Source of the DNA: Bacteroidota bacterium
GTDB lineage: Bacteria; Bacteroidota; Bacteroidia; 2-12-FULL-35-15
DNA length: 43,865 bases
Direction of reading: 5' to 3'
Assembly (NCBI GenBank): GCA_023251835.1
Contig: JAHEXZ010000045.1
Location: 1-43,865 of the forward strand
Shown here piece by piece: positions 15,926-24,892 of this stretch (the first letter of the stretch is position 1; every line of letters begins with the position of its first letter). The notes beneath the pieces were generated by a model, which made no database searches, was not told the DNA's origin, and worked only from the letters and a program-made list of their open reading frames with translations. The position numbers were made by a program, and so were the translations under genes.

Positions 15926-18292
15926 ATGAAAGTTTGTATAGCAGAAAAACCCAGTGTAGCTAAAGAGATTGCGGTAGTGTTGGGTGCAAATCAGCGTAAG
16001 GATGGATATTATGAGGGCAATGGATACCAGGTTACATGGAGCTTCGGGCATTTGTGCGAGTTGAAGGAACCTCATGAGTACGATTCAGTTTACAGAGAGT
16101 GGAATCTGAATATGTTGCCCATATTGCCCGAACGCTTTGGCATTAAGCTAAAGAATGATAAGGGAATCGAAAAACAGTTCAGTATTATTGCAACATTATT
16201 TTCGAATGCTGAGCAGATTATCAACTGTGGTGACGCAGGTCAGGAAGGGGAATTGATTCAGCGCTGGATTATTTCAAAAAGCAACTGTAAGAAACCACTA
16301 AAACGGTTATGGATTTCTTCACTCACGGAAGAAGCTATTCGCGAAGGGTTTAAAAAACTGAAAGAGGGTAAGGATTATGAAAGTCTTTATTTTGCCGGTT
16401 ATTCAAGGGCTGTAGCGGATTGGCTATTGGGCATGAATGCCACCCGCTTGTTTACATTGAAATACAGCAATGGTAAACAGGTACTTTCTATCGGGCGTGT
16501 ACAAACGCCCACGCTGGCAATGATTGTAAACCGGCAGGCGGAAATCAATAATTTTAAGCCAATTGTTTTTTTTGAGCTAAAGACGAAATACCGCGATGTT
16601 ATATTCAGCGCTAACCTGAATCGTTTTTATGAAAAGAATAAAAATGAAGGAGAACATATACTATCTACCATTAAAGATGCTTTATTTGAAATAACTTCTG
16701 TAGAAACTAAAAAAGGTAAGGAATTTGCCCCGAGGCTTTTTGATTTAACTTCATTACAGGTAGAGTGTAATAAAAAGTTTGGCTTTTCCGCTGACGATAC
16801 ATTAAAAACGATTCAAAACCTTTACGAGAAAAAATTTGTTACTTATCCGCGTGTAGATACAACCTACCTTCCTAATGATATTTATCCGAAAATACCTGGA
16901 ATACTTGCTTCGATGTCAGATTATCAGCAATTGATACAACCATTGCTGGGAGTCCCTGTCCGCAAGTCGAATAAGGTATTTGATGATAAAAAGGTGACAG
17001 ACCATCATGCTATAATTCCTACAAATATTGCTGCACAAGGTCTGTCGGGTAATGAAGCAAAAGTGTATGATATAATCGCGAAACGTTTTATTGCCGCATT
17101 CTATCCTGATTGTGAAGTAGCGAATACTTCTGTTTTAGGATTAGTGAGGGATATTGTGTTTAAAGTTACAGGGAAACAGATTTTGGAATCGGGATGGAGA
17201 GGTGTTTATAGCAAAGAAGGTCTTTCTGAGGAAGAACAGGAAGAAACGCAGTTGCTGCCTGTTTTCCGGAAAGGGGAGACCGGACCACATGAAGCCTGGC
17301 TGGCAGAAGGCAAAACTTCGCCTCCAAAGCCATATACAGAGGCTACTTTGCTAAGAGCTATGGAAACTGCGGGTAAGCAGATTGATGATGAGGAACTGCG
17401 TGATTTAATGAAAGATAATGGTATCGGCAGGCCTTCTACACGGGCTGCTATTATTGAAACATTGTTCCGCAGGAATTATATCCGCAGGGAGCGTAAAAAT
17501 ATTGTTCCTACAGCCATTGGTATAGAACTGATTGAAACCATCAGCAACGATTTGCTGAAATCAGCTGAACTGACAGGTAATTGGGAGTTCAAGCTCAGAC
17601 AAATTGAGAAAGGAAATTACGGAGCTGAGGCTTTCATTCAGGAAATGAAAATAATGGTAAGTGACCTGGTAACACAGGTAAAGAATGAGCATTCGAAACG
17701 AATCGCTATCGCAATGATTGATTCGGGCATAAATGAAAATCATCAGGAAACAGTGTATTGCCCTAAATGTAAAAATGGTAAAATGTTGAAAGGTAAGACT
17801 GCTTTTGGTTGTAGCGATTTTAAGAAAGGTTGTGATTTTAAAGTGCCGTTTGAACTTATGAATAAACGTTTGAGTGATAACCAGATATTAACGCTGGTAG
17901 AAAAAGGTAAAACACCTGTTGTTAAAGGGCTTAATGTTGGCGAGAATAAAAAGGATGGTGTTTTAAAACTTACTTCTGCATTTAATATTGAATTTGAAGA
18001 AAAACCCCCCTCGGTTCCTAAACATAAGAAGGAGGCCGTGCTTAAATGTCCGAAATGCAAAACTGGTATTGTTATTAAAGGTAATGCTGCGTATGGTTGC
18101 AGTATATGGAAGGATGGGTGTAGTTTCCGATTGCCGTATGTGTTTATGGATAAGCAACTGAGTGAAGCAGCAGTACAGGCTCTGATAAGGAAGGGAGAAA
18201 CTGCCGTTATCAAAGGGTTATTGAGTAATGGAACTAAAGTGAACGGAAAACTAAAATTTGATACTGCTTTTAATTTGGTTATGGATATGTAA
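15926..18292 (+). CDS. topB: DNA topoisomerase III (type IA)
   Basis: This 788-residue type IA topoisomerase relaxes or decatenates DNA through a single-strand break. The Toprim domain begins VCIAEKPSVAKEIA (Glu8) and contains GDAGQEGELIQRW, where the usual Arg of the DAGREGE-type motif is Gln. The catalytic Tyr307 is in VTYPRVDTTYLP. The C-terminus (~610-788) has two tandem zinc-type topoisomerase repeats, each with CPKCK at the front and a second Cys pair (FGCSDFKKGC, YGCSIWKDGC). Length and Cys repeats fit the TopB group rather than TopA, which is separately encoded at 32425-34869. It is followed after 83 bases by the PolX-PHP gene on the same strand. Confidence 0.93.
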   Translation: MKVCIAEKPSVAKEIAVVLGANQRKDGYYEGNGYQVTWSFGHLCELKEPHEYDSVYREWNLNMLPILPERFGIKLKNDKGIEKQFSIIATLFSNAEQIINCGDAGQEGELIQRWIISKSNCKKPLKRLWISSLTEEAIREGFKKLKEGKDYESLYFAGYSRAVADWLLGMNATRLFTLKYSNGKQVLSIGRVQTPTLAMIVNRQAEINNFKPIVFFELKTKYRDVIFSANLNRFYEKNKNEGEHILSTIKDALFEITSVETKKGKEFAPRLFDLTSLQVECNKKFGFSADDTLKTIQNLYEKKFVTYPRVDTTYLPNDIYPKIPGILASMSDYQQLIQPLLGVPVRKSNKVFDDKKVTDHHAIIPTNIAAQGLSGNEAKVYDIIAKRFIAAFYPDCEVANTSVLGLVRDIVFKVTGKQILESGWRGVYSKEGLSEEEQEETQLLPVFRKGETGPHEAWLAEGKTSPPKPYTEATLLRAMETAGKQIDDEELRDLMKDNGIGRPSTRAAIIETLFRRNYIRRERKNIVPTAIGIELIETISNDLLKSAELTGNWEFKLRQIEKGNYGAEAFIQEMKIMVSDLVTQVKNEHSKRIAIAMIDSGINENHQETVYCPKCKNGKMLKGKTAFGCSDFKKGCDFKVPFELMNKRLSDNQILTLVEKGKTPVVKGLNVGENKKDGVLKLTSAFNIEFEEKPPSVPKHKKEAVLKCPKCKTGIVIKGNAAYGCSIWKDGCSFRLPYVFMDKQLSEAAVQALIRKGETAVIKGLLSNGTKVNGKLKFDTAFNLVMDM

Positions 18293-18375
18293 AGGTCTGC
18301 TACATTTTTCTCTGTTTCGTTAGAAATAGCAGGAGTATAGAAGAACTCGAACATATTTTACAAATAAGATTTATA

Positions 18376-19983
18376 ATGACAACTGAAGAAATAGCACGTG
18401 CGCTGAAACTCACAGCTCAGTTGATGGAACTGCACAATGAAAATCCATTTAAAATAAAGTCGATTGCCAATGCTGCTTATAAGCTGAATAAAACAGATAT
18501 TTCATTAGAAGGAAAATCGATGCATGAAATGGAGCAGATTGAGGGGATAGGAAAAGGTATTGCTGCGAAAATCAATGAGTTGCAAATCACAGGTAATCTG
18601 AAGGAACTGGCTGACATGGTGGAGAAAACGCCTGCCGGAGTTATTGATATGATGCATGTGAAAGGGATTGGACCTAAGAAAGTAGGACAGCTTTGGCGCG
18701 AGCTGGAAATTGAAAGTATTGGGGAATTGTTATATGCATGTAATGAAAATCGCTTGATTACCTTAAAGGGTTTTGGTGCTAAAACGCAGGCCGAAGTGAA
18801 AAAACAGATTGAGTTTCACGAGTTCAATCGTGGAAAATTTCATTATGCCTCTGTTGAACAGTTTGCTATAGATTTGGTAGAAATATTGAAAAAAAAATAT
18901 AATACAGAATTGGTATCTCTTACCGGAGCCATGCACAGGAAGTGCGAAGTGATTGATAAGATTCAGATTTTAATTGCTTCGGAAAATGATGTTACTATTG
19001 GTGATATAGAGAGCAGGATAAATGTATCGGTTGAATTAATAGTCTGTAGCCCTGCAGTATTTTATACACGGCTTTTTGAAACTACTGCTTCTGAAAAGCA
19101 TTTGGCACAAACGGGCTATTCAGTGGGTAATGTATATGCTTCGGAGCAGGAAATTTATAAAGCGCTTCAGCTACAATACATAGAGCCAGAGTTGCGTGAA
19201 GGGTTGAATGAGGTGGCTATGGCAAAGGAGAATAAAATACCCAAATTGGTAATGATTTCGGAGCTACGTGGTGCATTGCATAATCACAGTACTTATAGTG
19301 ACGGCTTGCACACCCTGAAAGAAATGGCTGAATATTGTAAAGAATTAGGATATGAATATCTGGGTATCTGCGACCATTCTCAATCGGCTTTTTATGCCGA
19401 AGGCTTAAAGCCGGAGCGTGTCTTACAGCAGCATGCAGAAATAGATAATCTGAACAAACAGCTTTTTCCGTTTAAAATTTTTAAGGGTATTGAAAGTGAT
19501 ATTTTAAATGATGGTTCATTGGATTATCCGGAAAGTATTCTGAAAACATTTGATTTTATTGTGGCTTCCGTACATTCCAATTTAAAGATGAATGAAGAAA
19601 AGGCTACAGCCCGTATTATCAAAGCTGTTCAGAATCCTTATACAACCATATTGGGACATCCTACAGGGCGCCTGCTATTGTCGCGTTCCGGCTACCCGAT
19701 TGACCATAAAAAAATAATTGATGCCTGTGCCGCTAATGGTGTTATAATAGAGCTGAATGCTCATCCTTACCGCCTGGATATTGACTGGCGCTGGATCCCA
19801 TATTGTATGGAGAAAGGGGTAATGGTATCCATTAATCCGGATGCACATCAAAAGCAGGGATATTATGATATGTATTATGGTGTATGTACTGCACGCAAAG
19901 GAATGCTGACCAGGGAGATGTGCTTTAACGCAATAGGCAGGGTGGAGTTACAGGCGTATTTTGAGAGGAGGAAAAATAAATAA
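18376..19983 (+). CDS. PolX-like protein with degenerate polymerase site and intact PHP domain
   Basis: This 535-residue protein has the bacterial PolX layout: an N-terminal 8-kDa-like domain and helix-hairpin-helix motifs (IEGIGKGIAAKI ~55-66, VKGIGPKKVGQLW ~95-107, LKGFGAKTQAEV ~130-141), a nucleotidyltransferase palm, and a C-terminal PHP phosphoesterase. The PHP metal ligands look complete: ALHNHSTYSDG, CDHS, GIESDI, VASVHSN, LGHPTGR, NAHPYR and NPDAHQ. In the palm, TGAMHRKCEVIDKIQILIAS (183-202) aligns without gaps to the active PolX motif, but the two catalytic Asp positions are Lys195 and Gln197. A third, VDLR-type site reads VELI. It is therefore probably a DNA-binding PHP nuclease or phosphatase without polymerase activity. 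It ends four bases from the convergent gene at 19988. Confidence 0.85.
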   Translation: MTTEEIARALKLTAQLMELHNENPFKIKSIANAAYKLNKTDISLEGKSMHEMEQIEGIGKGIAAKINELQITGNLKELADMVEKTPAGVIDMMHVKGIGPKKVGQLWRELEIESIGELLYACNENRLITLKGFGAKTQAEVKKQIEFHEFNRGKFHYASVEQFAIDLVEILKKKYNTELVSLTGAMHRKCEVIDKIQILIASENDVTIGDIESRINVSVELIVCSPAVFYTRLFETTASEKHLAQTGYSVGNVYASEQEIYKALQLQYIEPELREGLNEVAMAKENKIPKLVMISELRGALHNHSTYSDGLHTLKEMAEYCKELGYEYLGICDHSQSAFYAEGLKPERVLQQHAEIDNLNKQLFPFKIFKGIESDILNDGSLDYPESILKTFDFIVASVHSNLKMNEEKATARIIKAVQNPYTTILGHPTGRLLLSRSGYPIDHKKIIDACAANGVIIELNAHPYRLDIDWRWIPYCMEKGVMVSINPDAHQKQGYYDMYYGVCTARKGMLTREMCFNAIGRVELQAYFERRKNK

Positions 19984-19987
19984 AGTA

Positions 19988-20554
19988 TTACCCAATCCTC
20001 TTCTGCACAAAATGATCTACTTTTTCGAATAGCTGCTGTGGGGTAGAAGTTCTCCATGCTATATCGTTTAATTTGCCTCCGGAGAGGATGTAATAGTCAA
20101 TATTGGCACTTTGGAATTCATCCAGTACATGTTTGCGGAAATTCAGAAATGCAATCCAGCCGTCTTCAACTTCTTCAAACCATTCCTGGTAGTAACAATC
20201 GTCTGAGGCATGAAAATTCAATACATTTTCACCTATTAAAATAAATTTATTAACCCCATACTCCATTATTTTTTCAATAATATCGCGCTTTAGCAACATA
20301 ATATCATTGTTGATAAGGTCATTCCATTCGCCAATCAATTCAATTATTGCGTAGCCGAGGTCATAATCAACATTTAATACTTTTATGTAAAGGGTAGGAG
20401 AGTCGATATCATCCCATTGCGGATGAATAAGGTAATTGTAAATAGCATGCGTATATTCAAACTCACTGTATTCACGGCCGTAAAAAGGTGATTTTTCATC
20501 TTCGGAAGCAATGTAGATGTGACGCCAGTTGTAATATGGTTCTATATCTTGCAT
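19988..20554 (-). CDS. Conserved hypothetical protein
   Basis: This 188-residue acidic, aromatic-rich protein (Trp/Tyr abundant, for example PYYNWRHIYIASEDEKSPFYG and CYYQEWFEEVEDGWIAFLNF) has no signal peptide or membrane helix. I recognise it only as resembling uncharacterised cytoplasmic proteins of Bacteroidota. Codon use matches its neighbours and the frame is intact, so it is likely real. It is convergent with the PolX gene, with four bases between the stop codons, and lies downstream of the ABC-F gene on the same strand with a gap of about 98 bases. No function is proposed. Confidence 0.75.
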   Translation of the reverse strand: MQDIEPYYNWRHIYIASEDEKSPFYGREYSEFEYTHAIYNYLIHPQWDDIDSPTLYIKVLNVDYDLGYAIIELIGEWNDLINNDIMLLKRDIIEKIMEYGVNKFILIGENVLNFHASDDCYYQEWFEEVEDGWIAFLNFRKHVLDEFQSANIDYYILSGGKLNDIAWRTSTPQQLFEKVDHFVQKRIG

Positions 20555-20652
20555 GTATTACAAATTTACGAATGTACATGCTAAGAAAAAAGTAATGATG
20601 CTAAATCAATGTTAAAAAAATAAAAATATAAAGATGCCCAAGAAGTCAGACT

Positions 20653-22599
20653 TTATGATTTTTTCTTTACTAATTCATCCAATTTTTCCTGTAATGTTTC
20701 CCAATTGTTCATGATGATATCCAATTGCTTTTTCATCTGTTCGTATTTAGCATACGTTTCTTTGTTGTTAATTACAGATTGATATTGTGCAGGATCGGAA
20801 AGCTGGTCGTCAATTACTTTTATTTCCGCTTCTAATTTTGCAATTTCCGCTTCTGTTTTTGAAATCTGATTTTTCAGTTGCTTCTGCTCTTTTTCAAGCT
20901 CATTGTTCTGTTCTGTCGGTTTTTGTTTGTCTTCTTTTACTGTATCTGTTGCTTTAATGAAAGGATTTTTCACATTCATTTCATTTAAACGGTTCAACTT
21001 TAATTTCTGCATAAAATCAGAAATGTTGCCCAAATGTTCTTTTACCTGCCCATTCCTAAACTCATACATTTTTTCTGTTAAACCATTTAAAAAATCCCTA
21101 TCATGAGATACAACAATTACAGTACCTTCATAAGCGAGTAGTGCACGTTTAAGAACTTCTTTACTGCGTATATCTAAATGGTTAGTCGGTTCATCCAAAA
21201 GCAACAAATTGTATGGCTCTAACAATAGTTTACATAATGCCAAACGTCCTCGCTCTCCACCACTCAATACTTTTACTTTTTTATCAATATCATCACCCCC
21301 AAATAAAAAAGAGCCAAGAAGCATTCTTACACTTTTGCGAATTTCACCAACAGCCAGTTCATCAATTGTTTCAAAAACAGTTTTGTTTTGATCTAATTTT
21401 TCGGCCTGATCCTGGGCAAAATAGCCCATCTTTACGTTATGACCTATCTGAATGATGCCTTCGTAATCGGTTTGTTGCGCAATCATTTTCATAATTGTGC
21501 TTTTACCTTCACCATTCCGTCCCACCAGGGCTATTCTTTCTCCTTTGGTTAAGATGAAACTGGCATCCTTAAAAATACGGCTGTTTCCATATACTTTCCC
21601 GGCATGGTCAACCGTAAGTATTATTTTACCGCAAAGTGCCGGAGGTGGAAAACGAAAACGGATAGTTGTTGCATCACTTTCGTCTACTTCAACTATTTCC
21701 ATTCTGTCGAGTTTCTTAATAAGTGATTGTGCAAAAGATGCTTTGCTGGCTTTAGCGCGGTATTTATTAATCAGTGTTTCTGTCTGATCAATTATTTTTT
21801 GCTGGTTTTTTGCTGCGGCTTCCTGTTGTTCTTTACGTTCCTGGCGCAACACTAAATAACGGGAATAATTAGTTTTATAATCGTAAATTTTTTGATTAGC
21901 TATTTCTATAGTTCTTGAAGTAACCGTATCGAGGAATTGTTTATCATGGCTGATGAGTATTACTGCACCGGCATAAGTTTCCAGAATTTCTTCAAGCCAT
22001 TGTATTGATTCAATATCAAGATGATTGGTAGGTTCATCTAAAAGAAGAATATCAGGTTTTCGTAATAATAGTTTAGCAAGTTCAATGCGCATGCGCCAGC
22101 CTCCGCTAAATTCAGGTGTTCGTCTTGTAAAATCAATGCGTTCAAAACCAAGTCCTTTCAACACTTTTTCAATTTCTTCTTCTTTGTTGCCCGCACCCAA
22201 ATAATCCAAACGTGTGTTAATATCTGTAAGTTCAGTGATTAATCTCATGTAAGCATCACTCTCGTAATCTGTTCTTGTAGTTAGTTCGTGATTAATCGTT
22301 TCCAGACGAGCTTCCAGGCGTTGTATTTCTTCAAAGGCGGTAGCAGCTTCCTCGTATACTGTGCGTCCCTGTTGATGGATCATATCCTGAGGTAAATAGC
22401 CTATCTGATAATCATTGGGTTTTGAGATTTCTCCTTTGGTGGGCTGTTGAAGTCCCGCCAGTAATTTAAGCATAGTTGATTTACCCGCACCATTTTTACC
22501 TGCAAGTCCTATACGATCTTTGGGATTAATCAGATAACTCACATTATCAAATAAACCGTGTCCTCCAAAGGATACTGTTACTGAATTAACTGAAATCAT
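20653..22599 (-). CDS. ABC-F family ATPase
   Basis: This 648-residue cytosolic protein carries two ABC nucleotide-binding domains and no membrane segment, which defines ABC-F proteins that act on ribosomes or tRNA. The Walker A motifs are GLAGKNGAGKST (~30) and ALVGRNGEGKST (~360), the signature sequences are EFSGGWRMRIELAKLLL and VLSGGERGRLALCKLLL, and both Walker B segments read LLLDEPTNHLDI. A linker of about 80 residues between the domains contains the P-site tRNA-interaction motif region (KYRAKASKASFAQS). A long charged coiled coil forms the C-terminus (~540-648), as in the Uup/YfmR type. Whether it is a housekeeping factor or gives antibiotic protection is not decided here. A TACCTTTG box lies 21 bases upstream. 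Confidence 0.92.
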   Translation of the reverse strand: MISVNSVTVSFGGHGLFDNVSYLINPKDRIGLAGKNGAGKSTMLKLLAGLQQPTKGEISKPNDYQIGYLPQDMIHQQGRTVYEEAATAFEEIQRLEARLETINHELTTRTDYESDAYMRLITELTDINTRLDYLGAGNKEEEIEKVLKGLGFERIDFTRRTPEFSGGWRMRIELAKLLLRKPDILLLDEPTNHLDIESIQWLEEILETYAGAVILISHDKQFLDTVTSRTIEIANQKIYDYKTNYSRYLVLRQERKEQQEAAAKNQQKIIDQTETLINKYRAKASKASFAQSLIKKLDRMEIVEVDESDATTIRFRFPPPALCGKIILTVDHAGKVYGNSRIFKDASFILTKGERIALVGRNGEGKSTIMKMIAQQTDYEGIIQIGHNVKMGYFAQDQAEKLDQNKTVFETIDELAVGEIRKSVRMLLGSFLFGGDDIDKKVKVLSGGERGRLALCKLLLEPYNLLLLDEPTNHLDIRSKEVLKRALLAYEGTVIVVSHDRDFLNGLTEKMYEFRNGQVKEHLGNISDFMQKLKLNRLNEMNVKNPFIKATDTVKEDKQKPTEQNNELEKEQKQLKNQISKTEAEIAKLEAEIKVIDDQLSDPAQYQSVINNKETYAKYEQMKKQLDIIMNNWETLQEKLDELVKKKS

Positions 22600-22619
22600 T
22601 AATGTATTTAAAATTTTCG

Positions 22620-22627
22620 CAAAGGTA
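22620..22627 (-). promoter_or_regulatory. -7 promoter box for the ABC-F gene
   Basis: On the minus strand this reads TACCTTTG, an exact TAnnTTTG match identical to the box before miaB. No TTTG lies at the expected upstream distance. A start just downstream would give a leader of about 14 bases before the ATG at 22599. Confidence 0.42.
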
Positions 22628-22724
22628 GTTAATTTTTAGCCTTTTCAGGCTGGTGGAAGATGTTAAAGTAAAATAATTAAGTGAGAGACCTTTCTGTTGA
22701 AGGCTATTTCGAAGTGGGTTAAGA

Positions 22725-23594
22725 TTAATAATGCCAAAAGTCGTGTTCAAATTCAAAGATATCTTCTTTTATCTTTTCAGATTCTAATAACGCACCGATT
22801 CCTGAAGTGTATTCAGCAATATATCTGTCATAAACATTGCTCTCTTTTACTATATAACTTGAAAACATTCGCTTCCAGAATATGTCATCGAAGCTTCTTC
22901 TTTCTGCATCATTATGGCGCATATAAACATCATGGTTTGCCAGAACCGGACGTATTTCCGGAAAATAAACCCAAAATAATGGCTTATCCCCACCTGCATC
23001 TTCTCCATTTTCAGTTTTTTTTGCTGTTACTACTAATATTCCGAGGATCCTTACATCCATTACTGATCGCTGTTTGTCAAAGAACCAATCTTCTTTAATC
23101 CAATATTTGGTAATATCCTCAGAGGTAATTTCTTTTTTTATGGGAGAAGTAATCATTTCCCCAGGATTCTCGGGGTTTTCAGTTTGGTGTGTTGAGTCCC
23201 AATTAACAAGAATGGCTTCTATTTCGCTTCTGGATAAAGGAACCTGAAATTCATCGTCAGTAGGGCTAAAGCAGGTAATTGTACTGTCTTTAAGAGCCCC
23301 GTCCTTTATCACATCAAATAAACTTTTTCTGTCTTTTACCGGTATTGTTGGATAGTATAAAGGAAAATTGAATTTTTCTTTTAAATTAATTACACGCCAT
23401 ACCCGTTTGCTCCACATTACATCTGCTTCACGCACATTAGCATACGTAATGGGTTTTCTGTCGTAAACATGTTGTTTGGAATATATGTTTTGGGGAGGAC
23501 TTATAACTTTTGCATTTGGCGTTAATTGTCCGTAAACCATGCGAGCATACCCTGTAGTGATTAACACCGCTATCAAATACTTCAATATTTTCAT
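22725..23594 (-). CDS. GldN-like T9SS protein, second copy (gldO-like)
   Basis: This 289-residue exported protein (signal peptide MKILKYLIAVLITTGYARMVYG) is a close paralogue of the GldN encoded at 24893-25774. Shared blocks include READVMWSKRVWRVINLKEK, KPLFWVYFPEIRP and NVYDRYIAEYTSGIGAL, and both end in FEHDxWHx. GldN/PorN binds GldK and forms the periplasmic ring attached to the outer membrane in T9SS. In Flavobacterium johnsoniae gldN has a partly redundant neighbour, gldO, and this gene may be equivalent. It is separated from the core operon by a terminator and a DUF457 gene, so it is probably transcribed on its own. Confidence 0.9.
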   Translation of the reverse strand: MKILKYLIAVLITTGYARMVYGQLTPNAKVISPPQNIYSKQHVYDRKPITYANVREADVMWSKRVWRVINLKEKFNFPLYYPTIPVKDRKSLFDVIKDGALKDSTITCFSPTDDEFQVPLSRSEIEAILVNWDSTHQTENPENPGEMITSPIKKEITSEDITKYWIKEDWFFDKQRSVMDVRILGILVVTAKKTENGEDAGGDKPLFWVYFPEIRPVLANHDVYMRHNDAERRSFDDIFWKRMFSSYIVKESNVYDRYIAEYTSGIGALLESEKIKEDIFEFEHDFWHY

Positions 23595-23776
23595 GATGTT
23601 TAGATTATTAATTGTTATTACTATATTGAAGTAGCAGTTTTTACATGTAGAGTCTTTTGATTAGAACGATGTTGCAATTAAGTTTATTATAGAGATTTAA
23701 TAACTTGGGGTAATTGTGAGTTAGTTAGCATGACTGCAAATCCTGAATTTTATAATCTTATTGTGTGTTCGCCCCA

Positions 23777-24790
23777 TTATTTTCCTTTTATTCTGGTAAC
23801 GAGCGATGAAATGGCTTCAGAATAGGAAGTTTTAAGTTTGCTTCGGTCTAAGACTCCTGAATTATCTGCATTTTCATCAATTACAAAAGAAAATACAAAT
23901 GTTGAGTCAGGGTTGTTCCATGCACCAATTTGGCCGAAACGTATGTCATTAAAGTATATACTGCTATCCCTTTTTGTAATGCAGTAATATCCTTTTGAGA
24001 ATTGTTTCAATAGTTTAATGGATTTATTATTCAGATGAGGTAGAAGCAATGAATCATTTTTATTCACATGGAAATATTCTACGTCATTTGTTTTGTCAAA
24101 TATTGAATAATATCCAAACCAATAGCCAGATTTATCAGGAGCATAGGCCATCCATAAAAAATTATTCAGTGGGGTAGGGGTAGTTACAATATCTGTGGTC
24201 TGTATATATTTTTTTTCTAATAATGATTCATGCATTTTATTGTGTACATGCCATTTATTTATAATTGTAAAGCCCAGATAAAGCGTACTAATTATTAAAC
24301 CTGTTTTGTTCCATTTTATCCGTTTTGGTGAACCATTTTTTGCAATTAAGGCAATAATGACGCAAACCAGAAAAGGAAGTGTATAAAAAATATCTGCAAC
24401 AAAAATGGTGTTAAAAGCAACACGATAGCTGTTGAATGGTTCAAACCATCCTGTACCATAAGCAGTAAGGGAATCAATAATTATATGTGAAAACAAACCT
24501 AAGAAAAACAACCAAGACCAGCTTCTCCAGCTCACTTCTATTTTTTTATACCATCTGCTTAACAGCCATCCCAGCAAAGGAGACATAACAACAGCAAATA
24601 AAATAGAATGTGTGATACCACGATGGACCATTAACTGTTGTGCATTTGAAAAACAAGGTGCTGCAAAAACATCAAGATCCGGGATGGTATCTGCAATTGC
24701 ACCCCACAACATAGCATGACGGCCAATTCGTTTGCCCAGCACAGCTTCTCCTATAGCTGCACCTAATACTATATGTGTCAATGAATCCAT
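23777..24790 (-). CDS. DUF457 / YdjM-like membrane-bound metal-dependent hydrolase
   Basis: This membrane protein of about 337 residues begins MDSLTHIVLGAAIGEAVLGKRIGRHAMLWGAIAD-type sequence, the conserved start of the DUF457 (YdjM, predicted metal-dependent hydrolase) family. His and Asp residues in DSLTHI, DTIPDLDV, HRGITHS and FSHIIIDSLTAYG are the presumed metal ligands. Several hydrophobic helices lie in the first 180 residues, followed by a soluble C-terminal part. I chose the ATG at 24790, not the upstream 24817, because homology starts at MDSLTH. It sits between the two gldN copies on the same strand, and a terminator after gldN separates it from that gene. Its substrate is unknown, and a role in secretion is only a possibility. 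Confidence 0.85.
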   Translation of the reverse strand: MDSLTHIVLGAAIGEAVLGKRIGRHAMLWGAIADTIPDLDVFAAPCFSNAQQLMVHRGITHSILFAVVMSPLLGWLLSRWYKKIEVSWRSWSWLFFLGLFSHIIIDSLTAYGTGWFEPFNSYRVAFNTIFVADIFYTLPFLVCVIIALIAKNGSPKRIKWNKTGLIISTLYLGFTIINKWHVHNKMHESLLEKKYIQTTDIVTTPTPLNNFLWMAYAPDKSGYWFGYYSIFDKTNDVEYFHVNKNDSLLLPHLNNKSIKLLKQFSKGYYCITKRDSSIYFNDIRFGQIGAWNNPDSTFVFSFVIDENADNSGVLDRSKLKTSYSEAISSLVTRIKGK

Positions 24791-24820
24791 ATAACAATAA
24801 GAGTAATGGAATCTCAAAGT

Positions 24821-24854
24821 AAAAAGGCTACCATATTATGTTTTGGTAGCCTTT
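24821..24854 (-). terminator. Rho-independent terminator after gldN
   Basis: AAAGGCTACCA (24823-24833) and TGGTAGCCTTT (24844-24854) form an 11-bp stem with a 10-base loop. On the minus strand the stem runs into TTTTT. It lies 38 bases after the gldN stop and marks the end of the porP-gldKLMN unit. Confidence 0.82.
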
Positions 24855-24892
24855 CACTTTATATATTGAAGTATCTTCTTTGTTGGCGAACA

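Noticed and set aside
22636-22651. AGCCT-TTTC-AGGCT hairpin as a terminator of the second gldN-like gene
   Set aside because: Stem of only 5 bp and no T run on the minus strand; too weak to call.
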